DNA of 64,000 nucleotides. It comes from an uncultured Coriobacteriales bacterium. GTDB lineage: Bacteria > Actinomycetota > Coriobacteriia > Coriobacteriales > QAMH01. Location of the stretch: the NCBI GenBank assembly GCA_934646835.1, contig CAKUES010000002.1, positions 104,557 to 168,556 of the forward strand. The letters run 5' to 3'. A model generated the notes under the pieces. That model was not told where the DNA came from and did no database searches. It saw only the letters and a program-made list of their open reading frames with translations. The position numbers and the translations under genes are program-made. Shown in pieces: positions 55,969 to 64,000 of this stretch. Numbering within the stretch: position 1 is the first letter of the stretch; each line of letters starts with the position of its first letter.

Positions 55969-57534
55969 ATGGCGGAGATCACCGCTAGCGCTATCGACGA
56001 GGTCCTGCGAGCACAGCTCGAGGGTCTCAAGACCAGCGTTGAGTCTCGCGAGACCGGTACTGTTATCCAGATCGGTGACGGTATTGCTCGCGTTGACGGC
56101 CTCAAGGGCGCCATGGCAGGCGAGCTGTTGGAGTTCATCTCCTCCGATGGCAAGACTGTCTACGGCCTCGCTCAGAACCTTGAGGAGGACGAAGTCGGCG
56201 CCGTTCTGTTGGGCGACGTCACTGCAATTAAGGAAAACGATACTGTCCATACTACCGGCCGTATCGTTGAGGTCCCGTCCGGCAAGGCCATGCTTGGCCG
56301 CGTCGTCAACCCCCTGGGTATGCCCTTGGACGGCAAGGGCCCCATCGAGGCTGAGGGCTATCGCCCGGTCGAGTTCCGCGCTCCCGGCGTTATGGAGCGC
56401 AAGCCCGTTCACGAGCCCGTCCAGACCGGCCTCATCGCAATCGACGCGATGATCCCCATCGGACGCGGCCAGCGTGAGTTGATCATCGGCGACCGCCAGA
56501 CTGGCAAGACTGCCATCGGCGTCGACACGATCATCAACCAGAAGGGCAAGGGCATGGTCTGCGTCTACGTTGCAATCGGCCAGAAGGCATCCACGGTTGC
56601 AACCGTCGTCGAGGCCCTCGCCAAGAACGGCGCTCTTGACTACACCATTGTTGTCGTTGCTGCTGCATCCGACTCTGCACCTCTGCAGTTCATCGCCCCC
56701 ATGGCTGGCGCTGCAATGGGCGAGTTCTTCATGTACAACGGCGAGGACGGCAAGCCCGCTAACGAGAACAACCCTGGCCGCAACGTCCTGTGCGTCTACG
56801 ACGACTTGACCAAGCAGGCCGTGGCTTACCGCCAGATGTCTCTGACCCTGCGTCGCCCGCCGGGACGCGAGGCTTACCCCGGCGACGTCTTCTACCTGCA
56901 CTCTCGCCTGCTCGAGCGCGCAGTCAAGCTGTCCGACGCCAACGGCGCTGGCTCCCTGACCGCTCTGCCGATCATCGAGACCCAGGGCGGCGACGTCTCC
57001 GCTTACATTCCGACCAACGTCATCTCCATTACGGATGGTCAGATCTTCCTGCAGAGCGACCTGTTCCTGCAGGGCCAGCGCCCCGCAGTCAACGTCGGTA
57101 TCTCCGTTTCCCGTGTTGGTGGCTCCGCTCAGACCAAGGCAATGAAGTCCGTCTCCGGTACTCTGCGTCTTGACCTGGCTTCCTACCGCGAGCTCCAGGC
57201 ATTCACCGCCTTCGGCTCCGATATGGACAAGGCTACCCAGCAGCAGCTGGACCGCGGTGCTCGCATGACCGAGCTGCTCAAGCAGGGCCGCTACGCCGCA
57301 ATGAACGTCGAGGACCAGGTTGTCTCCATCTGCGCAGGCAACATGGGCTTCCTGGATCAGATTCCCGTTTCTTGCGTCGTCCGCTTCCGCGAGGAGCTTG
57401 TCGAGTACATGCATGCCAACAAGGCAGCCCTGCTCGGCCAGATCGCCAGCACGGGCAAGCTCACCGACGAGCTGAAGGAAGAAGTCAAGGAAGCGATTGC
57501 AGCTTTTGCAGCTAATTTCGCTGTTGAGGAGTAG
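55969..57534 (+). CDS. atpA: ATP synthase F1 subunit alpha
   Basis: 521 aa. Non-catalytic nucleotide-binding subunit; P-loop GDRQTGKTAIG, RQMSLTLRRPPGREAYPGD and VGISVSRVGGSAQ. Starts directly on the base after the atpH stop. Confidence 0.98.
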   Translation: MAEITASAIDEVLRAQLEGLKTSVESRETGTVIQIGDGIARVDGLKGAMAGELLEFISSDGKTVYGLAQNLEEDEVGAVLLGDVTAIKENDTVHTTGRIVEVPSGKAMLGRVVNPLGMPLDGKGPIEAEGYRPVEFRAPGVMERKPVHEPVQTGLIAIDAMIPIGRGQRELIIGDRQTGKTAIGVDTIINQKGKGMVCVYVAIGQKASTVATVVEALAKNGALDYTIVVVAAASDSAPLQFIAPMAGAAMGEFFMYNGEDGKPANENNPGRNVLCVYDDLTKQAVAYRQMSLTLRRPPGREAYPGDVFYLHSRLLERAVKLSDANGAGSLTALPIIETQGGDVSAYIPTNVISITDGQIFLQSDLFLQGQRPAVNVGISVSRVGGSAQTKAMKSVSGTLRLDLASYRELQAFTAFGSDMDKATQQQLDRGARMTELLKQGRYAAMNVEDQVVSICAGNMGFLDQIPVSCVVRFREELVEYMHANKAALLGQIASTGKLTDELKEEVKEAIAAFAANFAVEE

Positions 57535-57544
57535 GGGATAGACC

Positions 57545-58435
57545 ATGGCCAGTCTCCGCGATATTAAGAAGCGCATCGTCTCGGTGCAGAGCACCAAGCA
57601 GATTACGCGCACTATGGAGATGGTTGCCACTGCTAAGATTCGCCATGCCACTGCAAGGATCGAGATGGCCACGCCGTATGCCGAGGCCATGAACAAGATC
57701 CTTGCCGGCTTGGCAAAGAACTCTGGCAGCATCGATCATCCTCTGCTTAAAGAGCATGATGCAAAGAAGACTTGCCTTGCCGTCGTCGTCGTTTCCGACC
57801 GCGGCTTGGCAGGTGGCTTTAACAGCAGCGTTTTGCGTGAAGCCGAGAAGTACGTCAATGCCAACAAGGTCGAGGGCATCGAGACTAAGATCATCGTCTG
57901 CGGTAAGAAGGGCGTCAGCTACTTCAACTACCGTCAGATCGAGCCTGTCTTGGTGTACCGCGACATGTCCGCCGATCCTACCCTGGGTCAGGCCCGCGAG
58001 ATCTCCACGTACGCTCGTACGGAGTTCCTCAACGGCAACGTGGACGAGGTCGTCGTCTTCTTCAACCATGCGCGCAACGCTGCCGACCAGGACCTGAGGG
58101 AAGAGCTCGTTCTGCCTATCTCGGCAGAGGCTCTTGCTGCAACCGAGGTCGAGGCGGAAGAGCACGCCATCCAGGCATCGCCTGAGTTCGAGCCCTCCGC
58201 CGAAGCTGTTTTGGACAGCCTGCTCCCGGCTTACGTCGAGACCGCCATCTACCATGCGCTCATCGACTCCGCCGCTGCTGAGCAGGGCGCCCGTCGCAAG
58301 GCTATGAAGTCCGCTACGGACAATGCCACCGCGATGGTTGCATCGCTCGACCTGCTGTACAACCGTATCCGCCAGAGCGCGATTACCACCGAGATCACCG
58401 AGATCGTCGGCGGTGCCGCAGCACTGGAGGATTAG
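57545..58435 (+). CDS. atpG: ATP synthase F1 subunit gamma
   Basis: 296 aa central rotor shaft. N-terminal DIKKRIVSVQSTKQITRTMEM and C-terminal MKSATDNATAMVASLDLLYN contact the beta subunits. Normal length. Confidence 0.97.
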   Translation: MASLRDIKKRIVSVQSTKQITRTMEMVATAKIRHATARIEMATPYAEAMNKILAGLAKNSGSIDHPLLKEHDAKKTCLAVVVVSDRGLAGGFNSSVLREAEKYVNANKVEGIETKIIVCGKKGVSYFNYRQIEPVLVYRDMSADPTLGQAREISTYARTEFLNGNVDEVVVFFNHARNAADQDLREELVLPISAEALAATEVEAEEHAIQASPEFEPSAEAVLDSLLPAYVETAIYHALIDSAAAEQGARRKAMKSATDNATAMVASLDLLYNRIRQSAITTEITEIVGGAAALED

Positions 58436-58437
58436 TA

Positions 58438-59856
<1,419 letters not shown>

Positions 59857-59870
59857 GAAAGGCTTAGCTC

Positions 59871-60272
59871 ATGGCTTCTTTGCAGTGTGAAATCGTGACT
59901 CCTGAGCGCAAGGTTTTCTCCTGCGAGGCCAGCTTTGTCGTTCTTCCCGCCGCTGAAGGCGAGATGGGCGTCCTGCCCCAGCACGAGCCGGTCGTCACCA
60001 CGCTTAACGCAGGTTCTGCCCGCGTTGCCGTCGACGGTGAGACTGAGCCCCAGAAGTTCGTTGTTGAGGGAGGCTACGCAGAGGTTGAGGCTGACAAGGT
60101 GATCATCCTTGCCAACCACGCCATCGCTGTGGCTGAGATCGACGCAGAGGCTGTCAAGGCAGACCTCAACGAGCTTCAGCTGAGCTTTGACGAGCTCAAG
60201 CCTGAGGATGCACCTTATGCATACACTCAGGGCGAGATCGAGTGGAACAAGCTGATGCTTGCCAACGTCTAG
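59871..60272 (+). CDS. atpC: ATP synthase F1 subunit epsilon
   Basis: 133 aa. Beta-sandwich N-terminal domain (CEIVTPERKVFSCEASFVVLP, GEMGVLPQHEPVVTTL) and helical C-terminal domain that can inhibit hydrolysis. Last gene of the operon, ahead of a terminator. Confidence 0.95.
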   Translation: MASLQCEIVTPERKVFSCEASFVVLPAAEGEMGVLPQHEPVVTTLNAGSARVAVDGETEPQKFVVEGGYAEVEADKVIILANHAIAVAEIDAEAVKADLNELQLSFDELKPEDAPYAYTQGEIEWNKLMLANV

Positions 60273-60308
60273 CTCTAAGCGCTCAAGCGTTTACGTCGCT
60301 TAAACTTT

Positions 60309-60339
60309 GAGGGTCACCCGCAAGGGTGACCCTCTTTTT
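60309..60339 (+). terminator. Terminator of the ATP synthase operon
   Basis: Perfect 11-bp stem GAGGGTCACCC / GGGTGACCCTC, GCAA tetraloop, five T residues. Confidence 0.96.
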
Positions 60340-60392
60340 ATGTGTCGTTGAAGTGGACAAGCTCGTCTTTGGAAGACGCTGAACCCTTTGTT

Positions 60393-60401
60393 TGCTACTA
60401 T
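60393..60401 (+). promoter_or_regulatory. Extended -10 promoter element of murA
   Basis: TGC-TACTAT (60393-60401), 30 bases before the murA ATG; -35 unclear. Confidence 0.45.
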
Positions 60402-60431
60402 TCGTATGCGAAACACAGGAGGAACACATTC

Positions 60432-61709
60432 ATGACTAACTCTGAAGTAATCGTCGTCAAGGGCGGCAATCCCATCTCGGGCACTGTCCACATCGGCGGC
60501 GCAAAGAACTCTGCCCTCAAACTCATGGCCGCATCCGTTATGGCTAGCGACAAAGTCCGACTCGACAACGTCCCCGTCATTTCTGATGTCAGCGTTATGA
60601 CAGAGGTCCTCCAGGTCCTCGGCGCAACGGTTGAAAACGATGCCGAGCTTGGGGGAGACAAACACACACTCCATATCGACACCTCCACGGTCGACTCCTT
60701 CGAGACCCCCTATGAGCTCGTCGCCAAGATGAGGGCCTCGATCTCCATCCTTGGCCCGCTGATCGCCCGCTTTGGCAAGGCGCGCGTCGCCATGCCCGGT
60801 GGCTGCCAGATCGGCGCCCGCAAGCTCGACATGCACATCACTAGCCTCGAAGCGCTCGGCGTCTGCTTCCACACAGATCACGGCTTCATCGACGCCTCGA
60901 CGCCCAACGGCCTGCATGGCGCAGAGGTTGTCCTCGACTTCCCGAGCGTCGGCGCGACGGAGAACCTCATGATGGCCTCCTCGCGAGCAGAGGGCGTCAC
61001 TGTCATCAGGAACGCTGCCTGCGAGCCGGAGATCGAGGACCTCGCCAACTTCATCAATGAGATGGGTGGCAATGTCCAGGGTGCAGGTACGCCCAACATC
61101 ACCATCACCGGCGTCACGTCCATGCACGGCACCGAACACAGGACCGTGGGCGACCGCATCGAGGCGGGCACCTTCCTTACGGCCGGTGCGCTGACGGGTG
61201 GTCCTGTGACGGTTGAGGGCGTCAATCCTGACCACCTTGCCTTGGCCCTGCGCAAGCTGCAGGACATGGGTTGCAGTGTCTCTATGACGGAGGACTCCGT
61301 CACTGTCTCGCGCGACGGTGACCTGATTCCTGTCGATATCCAGACGCTTCCGCATCCCGGCTTCCCGACGGATCTTCAGGCTCAGTTCATGGTTTTGGAT
61401 GCAGCAGCCAAGGGCACGTCCATCATCACGGAGAACGTCTTCGAGAACCGCTTCATGTTCGCGTCTGAGCTGTGCCGCATGGGTGCGGATGTTCGCATCG
61501 ACGGTCACCACGCCCTCATCACAGGTGTCGAAGGCTTCTCTGGCGCTCCGGTGAGCTCTACGGACCTTCGCGGTGGCGCGGCGCTGGTTATCGCCGCCCT
61601 CGTCGCTGACGGTGAGACGCGTGTCGACAACATCTACCATATTGACCGCGGCTATGAGGATTACGTTGGCAAGCTGCGCGGTATCGGTGCAGATGTCGAG
61701 CGCCATTAG
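60432..61709 (+). CDS. murA: UDP-N-acetylglucosamine 1-carboxyvinyltransferase
   Basis: 425 aa. Transfers enolpyruvate from PEP to UDP-GlcNAc, first committed peptidoglycan step. IGGAKNSALKLMAAS near the start; catalytic Cys125 in MPGGCQIGARKLDMHI (Cys type, expected fosfomycin-sensitive); TDLQAQFM and TDLRGGAALVIAAL later. ATG 60432 follows AGGAGG by nine bases. Upstream in-frame starts cross the leader. Confidence 0.96.
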   Translation: MTNSEVIVVKGGNPISGTVHIGGAKNSALKLMAASVMASDKVRLDNVPVISDVSVMTEVLQVLGATVENDAELGGDKHTLHIDTSTVDSFETPYELVAKMRASISILGPLIARFGKARVAMPGGCQIGARKLDMHITSLEALGVCFHTDHGFIDASTPNGLHGAEVVLDFPSVGATENLMMASSRAEGVTVIRNAACEPEIEDLANFINEMGGNVQGAGTPNITITGVTSMHGTEHRTVGDRIEAGTFLTAGALTGGPVTVEGVNPDHLALALRKLQDMGCSVSMTEDSVTVSRDGDLIPVDIQTLPHPGFPTDLQAQFMVLDAAAKGTSIITENVFENRFMFASELCRMGADVRIDGHHALITGVEGFSGAPVSSTDLRGGAALVIAALVADGETRVDNIYHIDRGYEDYVGKLRGIGADVERH

Positions 61710-61729
61710 GCAGAGGCTTTCCTACAGCT

Positions 61730-63022
61730 ATGGCAAAGAAGAAAAAAGCGTCAGGGCTTGACCTCAGCGGCGTAGGTGGCAAGCGCATTCGTGTTGGCGG
61801 AGGCTCGCACCATCGTCCGGGCTTGTCTTTTGCGGATAAGCCCTCGTCTGCCTTCGTCAACACTGCCCGTCAGAGCCGCGCCTCAAGGCAGGCGGGAGGC
61901 TCTATGTTCTCGCAGGCTGCTCCTGCCGGCAAGCTCGGTGGCAATCAGTTGGTCAAAATTGTCATCGGCGTTCTGCTCTCCCTTGCGCTCGCGATCGGTG
62001 TCGGCGCCTTCGTCTACAAGCAGACGGCGCAAAACGCCCTCAAGCCGAGTGTGGACGCCAATGTGTCCAGCGTGCTGGCGCAGCCGGCGGAGGATGCCGT
62101 TGTCTGGTCGTTGCTCGTTGTCGAGCAATCTACTGACAGCGAGCCTGCCTCCAATCACATCGCGGATATGGCCCTGGTGAGTCACGACGCGCAAAACCTC
62201 AAGCTCTCCTTTATCTGGGTTCCCAAGGAGATGCGCGCTTACGTTGCCGGTTACGGCTACATGTCTCTTGACGAGTGCTTTGCGATGGGCGACCAGCCCA
62301 GCTTTGTGAGCACTTGCAACGAGCTCTTTGGCGTGTCCCTTTCTCATGTGTTCATGGGGACGCAGGATGGCGTGAGCGCGTTGAGCACAGCGCTTGGTTT
62401 GCAAGAGGGCCTTGGCCGCGAGGCTTTGGCCGACAGCGCCTCCAAGAAGATCCTCGGCGCGAGTTCCGAGCAGCAGGCAGAGCAGCTCAAGACGTTGGAG
62501 AAGTACGTCAACTCAGATATGGACAGCAAGGTTATGGTCTCCTTCGTATCCCAGCTCAAGGGAATCGACACGAACAGCGCTGTTTTCAACGAGAGCGTCG
62601 CTCTGGAGTCCCAGACCACATCCGAGGGCTACTCGCAGCTCAAGACTGACGATTGGGCGACGATGAGCTCGCGTGTGAACAGCGGCCTCGATCCTGTTGC
62701 GGGCAAGGCCGAGCTTGCCAACAGCTCTCGCATTCGCAGCAGTACAACAGTCACTATCTGGAACGGAGTTGGCGTCTCTGGTATCGCAGGGGACTGTGCC
62801 TCCTTCATCAAGAAGAAGGGTTGGCAGCTTAAAAGCTCCGGCAATGCCCAGAGCTTTGTGTACGACGAGACCCTGATTGTCTACAAGTACGACTCCCAGA
62901 AGAAGAACGCTGAGCTGCTTGCCTCCGACCTCGGCCAGGGCAGGGTTGTCCCCAGTGCCGCACGTTATAGCTATGACGGCGATATCCTCATCGTCGTTGG
63001 CAAGGATTACAAGCCTTTCTAA
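61730..63022 (+). CDS. Membrane-anchored degenerate LCP-like protein with LytR_C domain
   Basis: 430 aa. Basic cytoplasmic N-terminus (residues 1-73), one membrane helix (74-96), extracytoplasmic part. Residues 115-330 resemble the LytR-CpsA-Psr fold (HIADMALVSHDAQNLKLSF, YMSLDECFAMGD, GVSLSHVFMGTQDGVSALS). The canonical SIPRD arginine/aspartate motif is FIWVPKEMRAY here, so transferase activity is doubtful. Residues about 334-428 match LytR_C (VTIWNGVGVSGIAGDCASF, DILIVVGKDY). Located 20 bases after murA, so likely a cell-wall-related role. Confidence 0.75.
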   Translation: MAKKKKASGLDLSGVGGKRIRVGGGSHHRPGLSFADKPSSAFVNTARQSRASRQAGGSMFSQAAPAGKLGGNQLVKIVIGVLLSLALAIGVGAFVYKQTAQNALKPSVDANVSSVLAQPAEDAVVWSLLVVEQSTDSEPASNHIADMALVSHDAQNLKLSFIWVPKEMRAYVAGYGYMSLDECFAMGDQPSFVSTCNELFGVSLSHVFMGTQDGVSALSTALGLQEGLGREALADSASKKILGASSEQQAEQLKTLEKYVNSDMDSKVMVSFVSQLKGIDTNSAVFNESVALESQTTSEGYSQLKTDDWATMSSRVNSGLDPVAGKAELANSSRIRSSTTVTIWNGVGVSGIAGDCASFIKKKGWQLKSSGNAQSFVYDETLIVYKYDSQKKNAELLASDLGQGRVVPSAARYSYDGDILIVVGKDYKPF

Positions 63023-63060
63023 CGGGTGCTCGATTTTTTGCCATACGAGGGGAAACGACG

Positions 63061-63504
63061 ATGAGAATTGCAGTTAGCGCGTGCTTGCTCGGGGCGCATT
63101 GCCGATACGACGGCAAGTCCAAACCTTGTGACGATGTCATTGCGCTCAAGGGGCGTCATGAGCTCGTCGCGATCTGTCCTGAGGTGATGGGCGGGCTTTC
63201 CATCCCGCATCCTCCCAACGAGATCGCAAACGTTGATCCCTTGCATGTTGTTGATGCTGAGGGCGCTGACAACACCGCCGCGTTTGTGGCGGGTGCTCGC
63301 AAATCCCTCGATCGCGCGCAGCGCGAGAGCTGCGAGCTTGCGATTCTCAAGGCAAAGAGCCCGAGCTGTGGAGTGGGTCGTGTCTATGACGGCTCCTTCA
63401 CTGGCGCCTTGATCGATGGCGATGGTGTAGCCGCTTCCCTGTTCATCAAAGCCGGTGTCCCCGTCTACGATGAGCACAGCATTCCTGAAGACTTGCTACG
63501 TTAG
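63061..63504 (+). CDS. DUF523 (YbbK-type) protein
   Basis: 147 aa. Conserved SACLLGAHCRYDGKSK, AICPEVMGGLSIPHPP, KAKSPSCGVGRVYDGSFTG and a GVPVYDE-type end define DUF523, function unknown; conserved cysteines suggest metal or thiol chemistry. The common TPRPP segment is IPHPP here. GAGGGGAAACG precedes the ATG; 38 bases after the LCP-like gene. Confidence 0.88.
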   Translation: MRIAVSACLLGAHCRYDGKSKPCDDVIALKGRHELVAICPEVMGGLSIPHPPNEIANVDPLHVVDAEGADNTAAFVAGARKSLDRAQRESCELAILKAKSPSCGVGRVYDGSFTGALIDGDGVAASLFIKAGVPVYDEHSIPEDLLR

Positions 63505-63523
63505 AGTTTGACATGCGAAACAC

Positions 63524-63560
63524 AAGAAGGGCCGGGGCTCAAGCCTCGGCCCTTCTTATT
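63524..63560 (+). terminator. Terminator after the DUF523 gene
   Basis: Long stem AAGAAGGGCCGGGGCT / AGCCTCGGCCCTTCTT with one wobble pair; last bases form ATT. Confidence 0.85.
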
Positions 63561-63597
63561 GGGCTGCCGCTGTTTCTGGCGATATGCCTTTGTGTTG

Positions 63598-63692
63598 CGA
63601 CTGTCCGAACGATTTGTCGTTCAGACAGTCGCTGATTCAGGCCGATACGCCGGTATCTCGCGATTGCCTGAACGATTGGGCATTCAGAGAAT
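63598..63692. repeat. Hairpin and imperfect direct repeat GAACGATT...TTCAGA
   Basis: CGACTGTCCGAACGA / TCGTTCAGACAGTCG (63598-63612, 63617-63631) is a 15-bp stem with one mismatch and loop TTTG. A related unit, CTGAACGATTGGGCATTCAG, follows at 63668-63687, and GATAC-GCCG-GTATC lies between. Confidence 0.65.
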
Positions 63693-63737
63693 CCCCAGGG
63701 CTCTCGAGGCCAACACGGCCGCTTCGCGCCAGCGCCG

Positions 63738-63795
63738 TCGGGCCCCGTGCCCCGCGTAGGCGCCAGACGCAGTCGGCGCCACCGCCGCGGGCAAC
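63738..63795 (-). repeat. GGCGCC-type REP-like element, copy D (inverted)
   Basis: Reverse complement reads GGCGCCGACTGCGTCTGGCG then CCTACGCGGGG, one base different in the loop from copies A and B, with diverged flanks. Confidence 0.75.
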
Positions 63796-63836
63796 GACGG
63801 CTCGCCGCGCCAGCGCCTCCGGGCCCCGAATCCGTA

Positions 63837-63859
63837 GGGGAGGGACCCTGTCCCTCCCC
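63837..63859. repeat. GC-rich hairpin
   Basis: Perfect 10-bp stem GGGGAGGGAC / GTCCCTCCCC with loop CCT; no T-run. Lies in a very GC-rich non-coding stretch. Confidence 0.7.
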
Positions 63860-63943
63860 ATGCCCCTCGCGGGCACTGCGGCCACCCCGCGCCGGCGCCG
63901 ACGCCCTCCGGCCCTTCTTTCGAAAAAACCTCCGGATCACCCC

Positions 63944-63972
63944 TTGCGCCGGCCCCCGGGTTCGCGTATAGT
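63944..63972 (+). promoter_or_regulatory. Strong promoter firing out of the window
   Basis: TTGCGC (63944-63949), exact 17-bp spacer, TATAGT (63967-63972), with an A/T tract TTTCGAAAAAA (63919-63929) upstream that could act as UP element. Downstream GC-rich leader leaves the window. The layout suits a stable-RNA operon, but the gene cannot be seen. Confidence 0.6.
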
Positions 63973-64000
63973 ATGCAGCCCGCTCCGCGAGGGGCGGCGC

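Overview
The window is a dense, GC-rich bacterial chromosome segment carrying about 60 protein genes, almost all on the + strand. The gene content points to a high-GC Gram-positive of the Coriobacteriia, most like the Atopobiaceae/Olsenella group. The evidence is the high GC with strong GAG/GTC/GGC codon bias, two-subunit glycyl-tRNA synthetase (glyQ, glyS), Bacillus-like gene neighbourhoods (trmFO-xerC; rpsP-khpA-rimM-trmD-lepB; yloU-fakA; accC-yqhY-nusB-xseB-dxs-tlyA-nadK-recN), pyruvate phosphate dikinase with its regulator, and a zinc-ribbon L28. The assignment is inferred from gene content; no marker comparison could be run.

Layout. 1-1320: 3' end of rpsB, then tsf and a terminator. 1321-3200: a metallophosphatase gene bordered by unusual palindromic repeats. 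3241-7525: gltX, then a minus-strand, AT-richer two-gene cassette (Tat-secreted protein and membrane protein) lying between two nearly identical terminators, then a minus-strand ATP-grasp-like gene. 7790-13569: yraN-comM-dprA-trmFO-xerC (DNA uptake/recombination and tRNA modification) and rpmB. 13638-20288: hisS, a small membrane protein/HTH pair whose regulator appears to start at ATT, an 0.8 kb repeat-rich intergenic region, aspS and proS. 20376-23648: fluoride channel crcB and a large hybrid sensor kinase. 23796-29390: rpsP-khpA-rimM-trmD-lepB-glyQ-glyS. 29716-33504: ppsR and ppdK. 33768-39931: asp23-fakA-degV-recG-rsmD-coaD. 40213-50486: a carboxyltransferase/biotin-carrier fusion, accC, a second asp23 gene, nusB, xseB, dxs, tlyA, nadK, recN and a Sua5/TsaC-like gene. 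50819-53078: rpiB, glyA, dCMP deaminase. 53247-60272: complete F1Fo ATP synthase operon. 60432-63504: murA, a degenerate LCP/LytR_C protein and a DUF523 protein. 63505-64000: GC-rich repeats and a strong promoter that fires out of the window.

Functionally this is mainly core machinery: translation (six tRNA synthetase genes, ribosomal proteins, tRNA/rRNA modification), central carbon metabolism (PPDK, carboxylase), isoprenoid, NADP and CoA synthesis, fatty-acid handling, DNA repair and energy conversion. The more unusual points are (i) a fusion of a pyruvate/oxaloacetate carboxyltransferase with an acetyl-CoA-carboxylase-type biotin carrier, with a textbook internal ribosome binding site and GTG at the domain junction; (ii) at least five families of intergenic palindromic repeats; (iii) a probable ATT-initiated repressor with matching operator palindromes; (iv) several proteins with lost or altered catalytic or structural features (metallophosphatase without its catalytic His, LCP protein without the usual SIPRD motif, ATP synthase b subunit with a signal-peptide-like N-terminus). 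I saw no tRNA, rRNA, CRISPR array, transposase or prophage genes in the window.
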